DNA of 50,907 nt from JAHEKB01 sp049115575 (GCA_049115575.1 JAGDZU010000006.1:1-50907); one strand, 5' to 3'; positions 28,736 to 38,551 are shown, numbered from the stretch's first letter. Made by a program: numbers and translations. Notes: a model not told the origin generated them from the letters alone.

Positions 28736-29887
28736 TTAGGTTGTCAAATTTGAACTGTTATACTTACGACCCTTCCAAACTGATTTGATAGGTAACAAAT
28801 AAAATACAGCGGTTGCTAAGGTATTTATAATCACATAAATCTCATAAAAAAGTAACTGATAAAACCTAAAGGGTTTGACTTTTAACTTCTGACACAAAAT
28901 GGTGATGAACAAGCTCTGAGCCATCAGCTTGAGAAACCATGTAATACCTGCTAATAAAGGGCTATACATAAATAAGAGAAACAATGCTGGAATGAATAAT
29001 CCGTAAAGAATTATAAGAATCTTCCAGTTCAATGGAAGTTCTCTAGCCCCAATTAGCCACCGCTTTCTCTGATGAAGCATTTCTTTTACAGATGGTATAT
29101 ACCACGCTAATCCCAATGTTTTTGAGTTCAACTCGTTCTTCCATCTCCAACCATTAGAAGTCACTTCTTTAAAAAGTTTATAATCTTCTGTAATTGAAAA
29201 ATCAATATTCTCATAGCCCCCTGTCTGCCAATATGCATCTGCCCTTACCATCATGTTGTTTCCAACACTAGTACAAGCCACATCTATCTTGGCAAATGCT
29301 TTTATATAACCCATAAAGTGCAACCAATCAATACTTTGCATGTCTGCAAACCAGGAGCCTCTTTCACACATGGTCATACCCGAAGCTATTCCAACTTCCT
29401 CATTGAGATTGGACAACATTCCTTTAATCCAACTCGGTGGCAATTGCACATCAACATCCGTAATAAAATAGAATTCTCCTGACGCTTCGTGAGCTAAATG
29501 AGCCAAAACATTGGCTTTTCCTCTTCCCTTTCCTAAATTATGTTTGATGTCTATAAGTTTGAAATTTTCTCTGTCACTTATAAAATCCAACACCAGTTCT
29601 TTTGTCTTATCGGTTGAGTCATCATTTCCTATGAGAACTTCTAATTTGTCTTTTGGATAATCCAACAAGGAAATCGCTTCTAGAGACCTCATGATTAATT
29701 TCTCCTCATTTCTAGCAGCTAAAAAAAGCGACACTTTGGGCCATTCTTTGGAACTATCCAGTTCGCTCTTCTTTGTTTTTAGTAGCCATACCAATTTCTC
29801 GTTTTGCTTTTCGGCAAGTATCCAAAACAGGCAAGAAATTTGAACAAGAAAAAAGAGACTGACAATTAGAGCAACAGCAATTAACAT
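28736..29887 (-). CDS. GT2 family glycosyltransferase, membrane-bound
   Basis: This 383-residue GT-A enzyme has an N-terminal membrane helix, the nucleotide-sugar fold from VSLFLAARNEEKLI, a DVD metal motif (ITDVDVQLP), the acceptor ED motif (SITEDYKLF) and the processive-type QRKRW motif. About three C-terminal membrane helices follow. This architecture is typical of polysaccharide synthases and of glycolipid glycosyltransferases. It lies between a polysaccharide deacetylase (2 bases upstream) and lgt (1 base downstream), so an envelope glycan or glycolipid role is likely; the sugar is unknown. Confidence 0.9.
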   Translation of the reverse strand: MLIAVALIVSLFFLVQISCLFWILAEKQNEKLVWLLKTKKSELDSSKEWPKVSLFLAARNEEKLIMRSLEAISLLDYPKDKLEVLIGNDDSTDKTKELVLDFISDRENFKLIDIKHNLGKGRGKANVLAHLAHEASGEFYFITDVDVQLPPSWIKGMLSNLNEEVGIASGMTMCERGSWFADMQSIDWLHFMGYIKAFAKIDVACTSVGNNMMVRADAYWQTGGYENIDFSITEDYKLFKEVTSNGWRWKNELNSKTLGLAWYIPSVKEMLHQRKRWLIGARELPLNWKILIILYGLFIPALFLLFMYSPLLAGITWFLKLMAQSLFITILCQKLKVKPFRFYQLLFYEIYVIINTLATAVFYLLPIKSVWKGRKYNSSNLTT

Positions 29888-29889
29888 GA

Positions 29890-30492
29890 CTACAAAGCCT
29901 CCATTTTATAATTGTTTTTAGATAAATAATCCAAGAATTTAGGCAACATATACTTTAAGTTTTCAGCTGCTTTCTTGCTATCATGGAAAACAACAATACT
30001 TCCAGGAGAAGTCTGCTCCACTATCTTTTCTATTGCCTTGTCTCGGTTTAAGTTGGGTTTGTAATCACGACTTAAAACATCCCACATGATAATGTGATAG
30101 TCTTTAAGAAGATCTATGCTTTTACTTGTAATTCTACCATATGGTGGTCTGAATAGTTTGGTTGGAGGAATAACTTCTTTACACTTAGCAATATCTTCTA
30201 TGTATTCTACAGTATCCGCGCCCCACCCTTTGATGTGATGATAGGTATGATTTCCGATTCCATGACCCTCATCTACTATACGATTAACTAACTCCGGATT
30301 GGATTTGGCGTTTTCGCCAACCATGAAAAATGTGGCCTTGGCATTGTGTTTAGCCAACTCATCTAAGACCCAAGGTGTTATATTCTCTTCTGGTCCATCA
30401 TCGAATGTAATGTACACCTTGGATTCTTCCGTGGGTATACGCCATGTAAGGCTCGGGTAAACTCGCTTTCCAATCTGATAGCTTAAATTCAC
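29890..30492 (-). CDS. Polysaccharide deacetylase family protein (NodB domain)
   Basis: This 200-residue protein is essentially one NodB homology domain. Motifs are TFDDGP (D31/D32), GNHTYHH (H82 and H86 metal ligands), RPPYGR (~115-120) and VVFHDS (H170). It would remove N-acetyl groups from a glycan such as peptidoglycan, a GlcNAc polymer or a lipid-linked sugar. There is no obvious signal peptide. The start is GTG at 30492. It heads the deacetylase/GT2/lgt operon, so product and substrate are probably linked to the adjacent glycosyltransferase. Confidence 0.92.
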   Translation of the reverse strand: MNLSYQIGKRVYPSLTWRIPTEESKVYITFDDGPEENITPWVLDELAKHNAKATFFMVGENAKSNPELVNRIVDEGHGIGNHTYHHIKGWGADTVEYIEDIAKCKEVIPPTKLFRPPYGRITSKSIDLLKDYHIIMWDVLSRDYKPNLNRDKAIEKIVEQTSPGSIVVFHDSKKAAENLKYMLPKFLDYLSKNNYKMEAL

Positions 30493-30579
30493 TACCGCAA
30501 AATAAAACCTTTGATAAGGTAATAATCTATTAATCCCTATTATTAATCGAAGCTAGTGCAACTCTGGGCTAAAGGCATA

Positions 30580-30587
30580 TACCTTTG
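30580..30587 (+). promoter_or_regulatory. -7 element (TACCTTTG) for the TolC-like gene
   Basis: An exact TAnnTTTG match lies 15 bases before the ATG at 30603. Confidence 0.5.
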
Positions 30588-30602
30588 GTCTAAATAAAAG
30601 CA

Positions 30603-31986
30603 ATGCGAAAATTACTGACATCTATAGCTTGCCTTGTAGTTGTAATTAGTTCGGCACAAAGCCCTAAATGGGATCTACAGCAATGTTTGGATTATGCTAT
30701 TAGTCATAATACTTCTATGCAGCGCAGTGAAGTTCAGGCTGAAATATTGGCAAACAATCTGAGGCAATCCAAAATGAACCGATTACCCACCGTTTCTGGT
30801 TCTGCAAGTCATAATTACAATATTGGTTACTCTATTGATCCATTTACGAACACCTTTACTCCTCAAAGCATACAGTCAAATACATTTTCAATCAATTTTG
30901 GTGTTACCCTATTCTCTGCTAATAGGATTACTAATGGCATCAAGTCTATGGAACTCCAGCATGAGTCAGGAACACTTGCTGTTGAAATTGCGAAAAACCA
31001 AACTAGCTGGTCTGTAGTATTTGCTTTTCTAAATATAGTAGTAGCCGAAAGAAATTTAGAGATTATGGAAGCTCAAGAAGTTCTGAGCAAAGAACAGCTT
31101 GAATTAGCTGAAAAAAGAGTGGCTGCCGGAGCAGATAATAAATCAGCTGTTTTTGGTCTTAAATCTCAACTAGCTTCTGATCAACTCCAAGTAGTTCAAG
31201 CCCAAAATCAGGTTCAGAATGCTTACCTAAACATGATAAATCTCTTGCAGTTAGATAATGAGACTGAATTTGAAATCGAGTTACCTAACATTGCGAATTT
31301 ACCAGAAATGCCAACGGAATCTCTTGTGGAAATATATGAATCTGCTTTGGGATTAATGCCAGAGTTAAAGCAAGCCGATGTTAATATGAGAAGTGCTTAT
31401 TTGGACTACAAAATCCGCAGAAGTGCACTTTACCCCACTCTCAGTGCATATGGGAATATGAATACGATATATTCTGAAAGTGGTGGTGAATATGTATCAG
31501 ATGGTTTTGAACTGGTAACTATAGGTTATTTGCCGAGCTCACAAGAAGAAGTAGTTAGTTTATTGCCCATCAACAACTATAAAAGCAAGTCTTATTCTGA
31601 TCAACTGAAAGATAATATTGGGCAATCTTTAGGGCTTTCCGTATCCATACCCGTCTTTAACAACTACAGAACAGCAACAGATGCCCAAAATGCAAAATTG
31701 AACATGAAAATAGGTGAACTCAATGCTTTAGAAGTGAAGAATCAATTGCGCGCAGATATAACCACTGCATACACCAACCTGTTGGCTGGTAAAAGTAGTT
31801 ATGATGCAGCGGTGCTCAATCTTGAAGCACAAGAATTGAATTACGAATTTGCCAAACAACGGTTTGATGCCGGCCTGCTTAACTCGACCGATTTACTCAT
31901 GNNNNNNNNNNNNNNNNGCCAAATACGAATATGTTGTAAGGCATATGGTTATTGATTTTTATAAAGGAAATACTATATCACTATAA
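30603..31986 (+). CDS. TolC family outer-membrane efflux protein, with internal N-run
   Basis: This protein of about 450 or more residues has a signal peptide (MRKLLTSIACLVVVISSAQ) followed by two alpha-hairpin repeats with TolC-like segments (WDLQQCLDYAISHNTSMQ ... AEKRVAAGADNKS ... QRFDAGLLNSTDLL). A 16-base N-run (31902-31917) breaks the frame near the end. In the correct frame after the gap the tail reads AKYEYVVRHMVIDFYKG and stops at 31986. About 14 residues are expected in the gap. It forms the outer-membrane channel of an efflux or export complex with the HlyD-like gene 3 bases downstream. Confidence 0.92.
31902..31917. other. Assembly gap (16 N) in the TolC-like gene
   Basis: The flanking frames can only join if the true gap is a multiple of three. 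TolC relatives have about 14 residues (NAK...NLLQ-like) between DLL and AKYEY, so roughly 42 bases seem to be represented by 16 N. Confidence 0.8.
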
Positions 31987-31989
31987 GAA

Positions 31990-33279
31990 ATGTCTAGAAA
32001 GAATATCATCATCATAGGGGCTTCAGTAGTCCTCTTAGCTGCCATCATTATTGTTGGTAAGAGAAAGAACAAGGATGAAGTTGAAGTTCATATGTCTAAA
32101 ATTGAACTGAAGACCATTGTTTCTTCTGTTTCAGCTAACGGAAAAATTAGACCTGAGGGCGAAGTGAGAATTAGTGCGGACGTTTCTGGTGAAATTACTG
32201 AATTATACATTAACGAAGGTGATACCGTTCAAGAAGGTCAATTGTTGTTGAAAATAGACCCCGATTTGTACGTGTCAGCTCTAGACAGGGCTAAAGCCAA
32301 TTTAAGTAGTTCTCAATCTAGCTACAATACCAACAAAGCTCTTTTGGCTCAATCAGAATCTAGACTTATAGAGCAAACGGCTTCTTTTAATAGGAGCTCC
32401 AAGCTTTTTGAACAAAATGTAATAAGCCAAGCTGAGTTTGATGCGGTTAAAACAGCTTACGCGATTGCTCAGAACGATGTAAAAGCTGCAAAAGAGAGGG
32501 TATCTGCTGCTCAATTTGGCATAGCCAACGCACAAGCAAGTCTCAATGAAGCTCAAAAGAACCTTATGAGAACTTCCATTCATGCACCATCGGATGGAGT
32601 CATTTCTGCACTAAACGCAGAGAAAGGAGAACGAGTAGTTGGTACAGCTCAAATGGCAGGAACAGAGATTCTTGTAATTTCAAACTTCGACAATATGGAA
32701 GTCATTGTTGATGTGAACGAAAATGACATTCTTCAAATCAGCAAGGGTGATACCTCAGTAATAGAAGTTGATGCTTATCCGGATAGAAAATTTAAAGGGG
32801 TGGTAACTGAAATTGCCAGATCTGCTTCTGGTCTAACTGCTATGAGTATGTCTGCAGATCAAGTAACCAATTTTGAAGTCAAGATCAGGATTACTAAAAG
32901 CAGCTACATGGATTTGACAGAAAGTGTAGAGACTCCATTTTTACCTGGAATGAGTGCAGGTGTTGAAATTCAAACTAAAGTTGTAACTGAAGTACCCTGC
33001 CTACCAATAGAAGCCGTAACCACAAGACCTGCTGAAGTAGACAGTAGCAACAGCCAAGATGAATTGGATGAAGTGGTGTTTTCTGTGGAGAATGGCAAAG
33101 CAGTTAAACACATTATTAAAACCGGAATCCAAGACAGTAGATATATTGAAATAGCATCTGGTTTAGACAGTATTGACCAAGTAATAGTTGGCCCTTATGA
33201 AGCGGTGAGCAAAAAGCTGAAAGAGGGTAAAAAAGTGAAGAAGGTTAAAAAAGAAGAAAACAGCTGGGGTGCCGAATAA
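31990..33279 (+). CDS. HlyD/AcrA-type periplasmic adaptor subunit
   Basis: This 429-residue membrane-fusion protein has an N-terminal membrane anchor (NIIIIGASVVLLAAIIIVG), a lipoyl half-domain (SADVSGEITELYINEGDTVQEGQLLLKID), a long coiled-coil hairpin (~residues 95-195), a second lipoyl half (IHAPSDGVISALNAEKGERV) and beta-barrel and membrane-proximal domains. It links an inner-membrane pump to the TolC-like channel. No ABC or RND transporter gene follows; the next gene, pyrE, converges directly (TAATTA at 33277-33282). The pump must be encoded elsewhere. Confidence 0.93.
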   Translation: MSRKNIIIIGASVVLLAAIIIVGKRKNKDEVEVHMSKIELKTIVSSVSANGKIRPEGEVRISADVSGEITELYINEGDTVQEGQLLLKIDPDLYVSALDRAKANLSSSQSSYNTNKALLAQSESRLIEQTASFNRSSKLFEQNVISQAEFDAVKTAYAIAQNDVKAAKERVSAAQFGIANAQASLNEAQKNLMRTSIHAPSDGVISALNAEKGERVVGTAQMAGTEILVISNFDNMEVIVDVNENDILQISKGDTSVIEVDAYPDRKFKGVVTEIARSASGLTAMSMSADQVTNFEVKIRITKSSYMDLTESVETPFLPGMSAGVEIQTKVVTEVPCLPIEAVTTRPAEVDSSNSQDELDEVVFSVENGKAVKHIIKTGIQDSRYIEIASGLDSIDQVIVGPYEAVSKKLKEGKKVKKVKKEENSWGAE

Positions 33280-33900
33280 TTAGCCCCAATCTTGAGGTGC
33301 TCTGCGCCATTCTTCTAAAGCTTCTATTTGGTTACTGTTGATGTAACCGCTTGAGGTTGCTTGACCCAGCAACTGATTGTAATCACTTAGAACCAGTTTT
33401 TCACAATTGGCTTCTTCAAAATTTTGATCAGCAATTGCAAAACCATAGCTAAATATGGCCGCCAATCCCACTACTTCAAAACCTTCAGATCTTAAGAACT
33501 CTACTACTTTTAAACTGCTGCCACCTGTAGATATTAAATCTTCCATCACCACAATCTTACTGCCTTCAGCCACTCTTCCTTCGAGTTGCTTTTTAAGTCC
33601 ATGCTCTTTGGGTTTAGGTCTGCAATACGCATATGACAAACCCATTTCGTCGGCTACTAATGCCCCTATTGCTATACCTGCAGTTGCCACACCAATTATC
33701 ACGTCTGCTTGTGGATATTTTTCAGCAATTGCTGATGCAAGGCTTTTCTTAACCAAATCTCGTTCAGCTGGAAAGGACAGCAAAGTTCTGTTATCGCAAT
33801 AGATTGGTGATTTCCAGCCACTTGACCATGTAAAAGGATTGTCTGGGCTAAGTTTTACCGCATTGGTCTCAAGTAGAATTTTAGCAACTTCGTTCTGCAT
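33280..33900 (-). CDS. pyrE: Orotate phosphoribosyltransferase
   Basis: This enzyme of about 206 residues joins orotate and PRPP to make OMP in pyrimidine synthesis. The PRPP loop is VVMEDLISTGGSSLK, and the family segments SGWKSPIYCDNR, ADVIIGVATAGIAIGALVAD and AYCRPKPKEHG are present. ATG at 33900 is chosen as the normal N-terminus. It lies divergent to the Nudix gene with only 24 bases between the starts. Confidence 0.95.
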   Translation of the reverse strand: MQNEVAKILLETNAVKLSPDNPFTWSSGWKSPIYCDNRTLLSFPAERDLVKKSLASAIAEKYPQADVIIGVATAGIAIGALVADEMGLSYAYCRPKPKEHGLKKQLEGRVAEGSKIVVMEDLISTGGSSLKVVEFLRSEGFEVVGLAAIFSYGFAIADQNFEEANCEKLVLSDYNQLLGQATSSGYINSNQIEALEEWRRAPQDWG

Positions 33901-33921
33901 TATTTTGTTTAAAATTGCAGG

Positions 33922-33929
33922 CAAATGTA
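33922..33929 (-). promoter_or_regulatory. -7 element (TACATTTG) for pyrE, overlapping the Nudix start
   Basis: An exact TAnnTTTG match on the minus strand lies 21 bases before the pyrE ATG. It overlaps the ATG (33925) of the divergent Nudix gene, so transcription of the two genes may interfere. Confidence 0.45.
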
Positions 33930-34542
33930 TCGAATTTTTCGTGGTAAGCATTTACTAATATTGGCCAGTTCTGATGAAGATCATTCTGCCTATCAGCCAG
34001 ATTTTGTTTTCAAAAAACCCACAGAAGAACAGATCAAAGAAATGCTGAGCATAAGTAAAAGTTCAACTAAAGCATTGATCATTATACTAGTGGATAAACC
34101 TAAGAAACTGCTGAAAAGGATAAAGTCTGAATTCAAGTTGGTTGAAGCTGCAGGTGGTTTAGTATTTAATCACAAAGATGAAATTCTTGCCATAAAACGT
34201 CTTGGAAAGTGGGATCTGCCGAAAGGAAAACTTAAGAAAGGTGAAAATATCGAATCATGTGCAATGCGAGAGGTAGAAGAAGAAACTGGTGCTTCTGGTT
34301 TGAGTATTGTTGATCACCTTACAGAAACTTATCACACCTATTACCGATACAATAAATGGCATTTGAAGAAGACGTATTGGTACATCATGGATTGTAAGAA
34401 GCACAAGAATTTAGTACCACAAGCAGAAGAAGATATTGAAGAAGCAAAGTGGTTTAAATTCAAAAAGCTGAATCCTGAAAAGCTAGATACTTATCCAGCC
34501 ATTAAATGGATACTACAGGAATACAAAAATTTTAAGAATTAG
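33925..34542 (+). CDS. Nudix hydrolase
   Basis: This 205-residue protein has a complete Nudix box (GKLKKGENIESCAMREVEEETGA: Gx5Ex7REVxEExG). A ~75-residue N-terminal extension precedes the Nudix domain, as in Bacteroidota homologues found between pyrE and coaD. The substrate is probably a nucleoside diphosphate derivative, but it is not determined by sequence. Its 3' end overlaps coaD tail to tail by 11 bases. Confidence 0.92.
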   Translation: MYRIFRGKHLLILASSDEDHSAYQPDFVFKKPTEEQIKEMLSISKSSTKALIIILVDKPKKLLKRIKSEFKLVEAAGGLVFNHKDEILAIKRLGKWDLPKGKLKKGENIESCAMREVEEETGASGLSIVDHLTETYHTYYRYNKWHLKKTYWYIMDCKKHKNLVPQAEEDIEEAKWFKFKKLNPEKLDTYPAIKWILQEYKNFKN

Positions 34543-35008
34543 CCTTGATGTGTTGATCAATAATCGGTGGAACATACTTGCTGTATTCTCCATTATACCT
34601 AATCAAATCTCTGACTATGGTTGAGCTTACAGAGCTATTTTTTTGATCGCTAAGAATAAAGACATGTTTCACTCTTGGCGCCATTTCTTCATTAACAAAT
34701 GCAATTTGCTGTTCATAGGTGAAATCTTGAGTGGTTCTCAACCCTCTTATAATATGGCTAGCCCCAATTTCAGCTGCAAAAACTGCGGTTAATCCTTCAT
34801 ATACTGCAACACTCACTCTTGGTTCATTTGCAAACAAATCTTCTAACCAAGATTGCCTTTGTGCCAAACTAAAGAGATGCTTTTTGTTAGCATTCACTCC
34901 TACCGCCACCACAACTTCATCAAACAACTCCAATGCTCGTTCTACAATGTCTAAATGCCCTAAAGTAAAGGGATCAAAGGTGCCCGGAAATAATGACTTA
35001 TTGCTCAT
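34532..35008 (-). CDS. coaD: Phosphopantetheine adenylyltransferase
   Basis: This 158-residue enzyme makes dephospho-CoA from 4'-phosphopantetheine and ATP. It has the nucleotidyltransferase motif PGTFDPFTLGH (8-18), IIRGLRTTQDFTYEQQIA and a C-terminal SSVSSTIVRDL segment. It overlaps the rsmD 3' end by 11 bases, which suggests coupled translation. This neighbourhood (pyrE, Nudix, coaD) is common in Flavobacteriales. Confidence 0.95.
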   Translation of the reverse strand: MSNKSLFPGTFDPFTLGHLDIVERALELFDEVVVAVGVNANKKHLFSLAQRQSWLEDLFANEPRVSVAVYEGLTAVFAAEIGASHIIRGLRTTQDFTYEQQIAFVNEEMAPRVKHVFILSDQKNSSVSSTIVRDLIRYNGEYSKYVPPIIDQHIKANS

Positions 35009-35540
35009 TTAACTCAAAGGTAAAGAAAGAAAATGTACTTTGCCCGTATTGCCTGCTGTCTCTAAATGACTTGTGTTTTAGTATTCTAGCAGAATCATGC
35101 TCAACTATAAGTTGGCCGCCTTCCTTGAGAAGACCAAGTTCAAATATCCTGGAAACCAGCAGTTCGTAATCTGGGGAATTATAAGGCGGGTCCGCAAAAA
35201 TCAAATCGTATTTTTTGTTCAATTTAGGCAGTGCTTTTAACACTTGAGATTTTAGAATATTCAGTTCAACGTCTAAGGAATTCGCCTGTGCTTTAATATA
35301 AGATATAGCTGAATGATTGGCTTCAATAACTGTAACATCCTCAGCTCCTCTTGATATGAATTCAAAAGCAATGTTGCCAGTGCCACTGTAAAGATCTAAC
35401 ACTACAGCTCCATCTAAATCCAATTGATGGCTTAAGATGTTCATTAAAGATTCTTTAGCTCTATCAGTAGTAGGCCTGGTTTTATTCAGCTTATGAGAAG
35501 GAAAGCGATGCCCTTTGAATTTACCTCCTATTATACGCAT
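34998..35540 (-). CDS. rsmD: 16S rRNA (guanine(966)-N(2))-methyltransferase
   Basis: This SAM-dependent methyltransferase of about 180 residues has MRIIGGKFKGHRF at the start, RPTTDRAKESLMNIL, the SAM-binding VVLDLYSGTGNIAFEF and the catalytic DLIFADPPYNSP. ATG at 35540 is preferred over the upstream start at 35564 because it gives the family N-terminus; it overlaps the DUF3822 stop by 10 bases. Confidence 0.93.
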   Translation of the reverse strand: MRIIGGKFKGHRFPSHKLNKTRPTTDRAKESLMNILSHQLDLDGAVVLDLYSGTGNIAFEFISRGAEDVTVIEANHSAISYIKAQANSLDVELNILKSQVLKALPKLNKKYDLIFADPPYNSPDYELLVSRIFELGLLKEGGQLIVEHDSARILKHKSFRDSRQYGQSTFSFFTFELNEQ

Positions 35541-36304
35541 TCCAAACAAATAGAAGTAAACCACCTATCTGCCAATTCATCTATGGTCTGACTGCTCAAG
35601 TCAAACTGATCAAACGATTTACCAGGCAATTTTAGTAACATAGGTAAGTGAGGATTAAATAGTTCTTTTAATGGCTCATATTCCTTTTGAGATCCTAAGA
35701 ACTCAAAATGAAGAGCACTGATATCCAGATTCAGTTCTTCCACAGCGAAAAGAACAAAATACCTAATCTCTTCTAAATTTTGCGTATCAAATCTATTGCA
35801 CAGTAGAAGGTTTTGCCCGCTATAGATTCTTATTAATAACTGCTGATCTATGGAACTGATGTATACTGCATTTTTAGTTTGCAACCCGCTTTTATACTCA
35901 TGTAATAATTGTATATCTACTCTTGATATAGGGTTCACTAGAAATGAAGCCAAATCAAATGGCAATTCCTGCCTAGGGTAAACTATATCTATTTCTTGAG
36001 ATAAAGGCTGACTAAGCAATTCACCACTTTTTTCATAGCTCAATTGAAAATGCTTTCCTTGTTCCTCTTGGCTCAACCCAATAGGACATAATACAAAATC
36101 AGGATTCACATCAATCACAGTGGTAGACTCAAAAATTGATGTGCTTAGAACAGACTTTACTTCGTGTTCACCTTCTGAACTAATAAAAGCTTTATAATAC
36201 TTTGGTTCTGAATTCTTAGAAGAAACAAGCACTGATACTTGCTCGTTTTGGTTGAGCACTATCAGTTTGTCGCTAACCGCATTCTGATAGTTGGAACTGT
36301 TCAT
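35531..36304 (-). CDS. DUF3822 family protein
   Basis: This 257-residue protein resembles the DUF3822 family, which sits directly upstream of rsmD in many Bacteroidota. It shows two repeated halves with an actin-like (ASKHA) flavour: VSVLVSSKN ... AFISSEGEHEV and NAVYISSIDQQLLIRIYSG. No catalytic residues were identified. Its role is unknown, but the conserved link with rsmD suggests a ribosome- or RNA-related or regulatory role (inference). Confidence 0.8.
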   Translation of the reverse strand: MNSSNYQNAVSDKLIVLNQNEQVSVLVSSKNSEPKYYKAFISSEGEHEVKSVLSTSIFESTTVIDVNPDFVLCPIGLSQEEQGKHFQLSYEKSGELLSQPLSQEIDIVYPRQELPFDLASFLVNPISRVDIQLLHEYKSGLQTKNAVYISSIDQQLLIRIYSGQNLLLCNRFDTQNLEEIRYFVLFAVEELNLDISALHFEFLGSQKEYEPLKELFNPHLPMLLKLPGKSFDQFDLSSQTIDELADRWFTSICLECV

Positions 36305-36307
36305 GAA

Positions 36308-36850
36308 TTATCTGTTGCCCCAGTTACCGCTGTAATCTGCATCATACATATTACCCACTCTCAAAGGATTGTCTTCCTTTAATCTCTCTTTGGAATAAGG
36401 ATCTGGATCAGTCACCTGAAAAACGGGAACCCAAACACCATTTTTCTCTATTTTTCCTGATTCAATCAAGAATTGCAGGGTGTCCTTTTCAGGAACGAAT
36501 CGGAGATTAGAAATATCAACATCGCTAAACATAGAATCTTTCACACTCACAAAACTGATAGATTTACTAAAAACAGTAGTGGAATCATCTTGATCACCAA
36601 AGGCACTTATTACTTCAAGTTGACCATTACTCATAAAATCCAAAAGAGTATCAAAACTGCCAGTGAATTTCCCGTGAACTTCTTTGTATGCCATCTGACC
36701 ATCTCTAATGGTTTTTAATTTTTGAATAACTGCGTCTTCCTTAATAACTACCTCTTTAGCATACTTAACAGGTTCTGCAACTGAGTTATAAGTTTTATAA
36801 GCCAAAAAGGCTATTAGCAATACAAGAACAATTCTTATGGCGTACTTCAT
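36308..36850 (-). CDS. Membrane-anchored conserved hypothetical (pseudopilin-like N-terminus)
   Basis: This protein of about 180 residues has one N-terminal helix (YAIRIVLVLLIAFLAYKTY) followed by a helical segment and KLKTIRDGQMAYKEVHGKFTGSFDTLLDF. That pattern recalls pseudopilin-like or type II secretion major-subunit folds. The acidic C-terminal part ends PLRVGNMYDADYSGNWGNR. It is conserved in Bacteroidota from memory but of unknown function. The stop is 3 bases before the DUF3822 start, so it is in the same operon. Confidence 0.7.
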   Translation of the reverse strand: MKYAIRIVLVLLIAFLAYKTYNSVAEPVKYAKEVVIKEDAVIQKLKTIRDGQMAYKEVHGKFTGSFDTLLDFMSNGQLEVISAFGDQDDSTTVFSKSISFVSVKDSMFSDVDISNLRFVPEKDTLQFLIESGKIEKNGVWVPVFQVTDPDPYSKERLKEDNPLRVGNMYDADYSGNWGNR

Positions 36851-36946
36851 TTCGGTTTTGATTCTAGGCAATTATACATAAAATGAAACATAATTCGATA
36901 GCTATTATACGTTCTATCTTCATTGGTTTATTTCTAGCGCCTTAGC

Positions 36947-38550
36947 CTACATGTATCTGTTTCCAACCCACACAAATCTTCTGTTGATATAATCTGGATT
37001 TGTAAAGGAGGCATTTCCTGCAGGGTTTCCACCACTTACGTGAAAATCTGAGAATGCCGCATGTTGATTCACAAAAGATGCACCAGACAAGTTGAATGAC
37101 ACAGGTGTAAAGGATCTATTCATGGCATTTTCAATCTTATCTTTTGTTGACTCATCCGTGCTGAATGCAAGGCAAGTAATTGCTCCTTTGTTTATAGCTA
37201 ATTCAGAAGCCAGTTGAATTGATTGATCCGTATTCTCAGTTTCAATTAAGAATAAAACAGGACCAAAACATTCTTTGCTGTAATTGTCCTTGTTGTCTGC
37301 ATTCATCTTAACAACGGTTGGACTTTGAATTCTGGCATTTTCAAATTCCTCATTGGCCACTTCTATGGGTGCCAAACTAATTTCACCTCCGAAATCACCA
37401 GCATCGGCTATGCGTTGTAGGGTTTGGTCATTCTGAATTCCTCCAAGAGTTCCAGCGCCCATTTTGGGGTGATTGACTAATCCAGCAACTGCATTGCTTA
37501 TGGCATCCGCTACTTCATCATAGCTTAATTCGCCATCAGCACTTTTAACCGTTTTGGCTATAAATACATTTTGAGGAGCGGTACACATCTGTCCGCTATA
37601 TAAACTTGCCGAAAAAGCAATATTTTGGGCTACTCCTTTCAAATCCTGAACCGAATCAATAATTACTGAGTTAACGCCAGCCTTTTCAGTAAATGTTGTT
37701 TTAGGAAGGGTTTCTATATAATCTCCAAAAGCATTTCCTCCTGTATAGTCTATAAGCTGCACTTGAGAGTGTTCCGCTAAATCTTTAGTAATTGGACTAG
37801 ATTGTGAATCAATGGCTAATTGCACCGCATTGGAATCAACTCCAGCAGCTTTCATGGCTTTGCGAAGCTCGGAAACTACCATAGCAATTGGCAAGACAGC
37901 CTTTGGATGTGGTTTAACTATGGAAGTGTTACCACAAATCAAATTGGCATATAATCCAGGAACACTATTCCATGTAGGAAAGGTGGAACAACCTATAACC
38001 AAACCTATTCCTTTTGGTATCGCCTTCCAGTTTTTTCTAATAGCTAAATCAAACTTACCCATAGGTTTAACCCAATTCACTTCTTCAGGGAATCTTTTTA
38101 ACTCCTTAATTCCCATTACAACTGCTTCTAATGCTCTGTCATTTCCATGAGGACCAGATGCTTGAAAAGACATCATAAAACTTTGACCTGTAGTATGCAT
38201 GGTAGCGTAAGCCAATTCAAAGAACCTCTCTTTTACTCCTTCTAGTGAGTCAATTAGGATATCTGCTCTTTGGTCTATAGACAAAGAAGCCCAAGAAGAA
38301 CTCGCCTTCTCGCTCAGTTTAACATAATCTTCTGTTGCTATACTTGGGTATTTAATCCCCAAACCGGTTTNNCAAAGTTTTCATTTAGTTTTCTTCCGAA
38401 TGCTGTTTTACCCAATTCATTGGCTTCTGGAGCATATGCTTTGGGATGCTCAGGATAGGGAGTATAAAACGTTCTCTCTTCTAATGCTTTAAGAGCATCA
38501 TTTACCATATTGGCATATTTACTTGTACTCATTTGATTTTGTGCAGACAT
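36947..38550 (-). CDS. paaN: Phenylacetic acid degradation-type aldehyde dehydrogenase PaaN, split by a gap
   Basis: The gene is read as two frames because of an NN at 38371-38372: 38338-38550 (ALEERTFYTPYPEHPKAY) and 36947 up to 38362. Together they match PaaN of the aldehyde dehydrogenase superfamily. The catalytic Cys is in LYSGQMCTAPQNVF, and NAD-binding and substrate segments are ANLICGNTSIVKPHP and FTEKAGVNSVIID. About 20 residues (a 'WVGxExSPYG'-like segment) are missing in the gap. PaaN oxidises the ring-opened aldehyde in phenylacetate breakdown in some bacteria; no other paa gene is nearby, so a broader aldehyde role is possible. It lies 1 base after the PNGase F-like gene. Confidence 0.85.
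38371..38372. other. Assembly gap (NN) in paaN
   Basis: The N-terminal piece ends RKLNENF and the C-terminal piece resumes GLGIKYPSIATEDY in another frame, with a family segment missing between them. Confidence 0.75.
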
Positions 38551-38551
38551 C

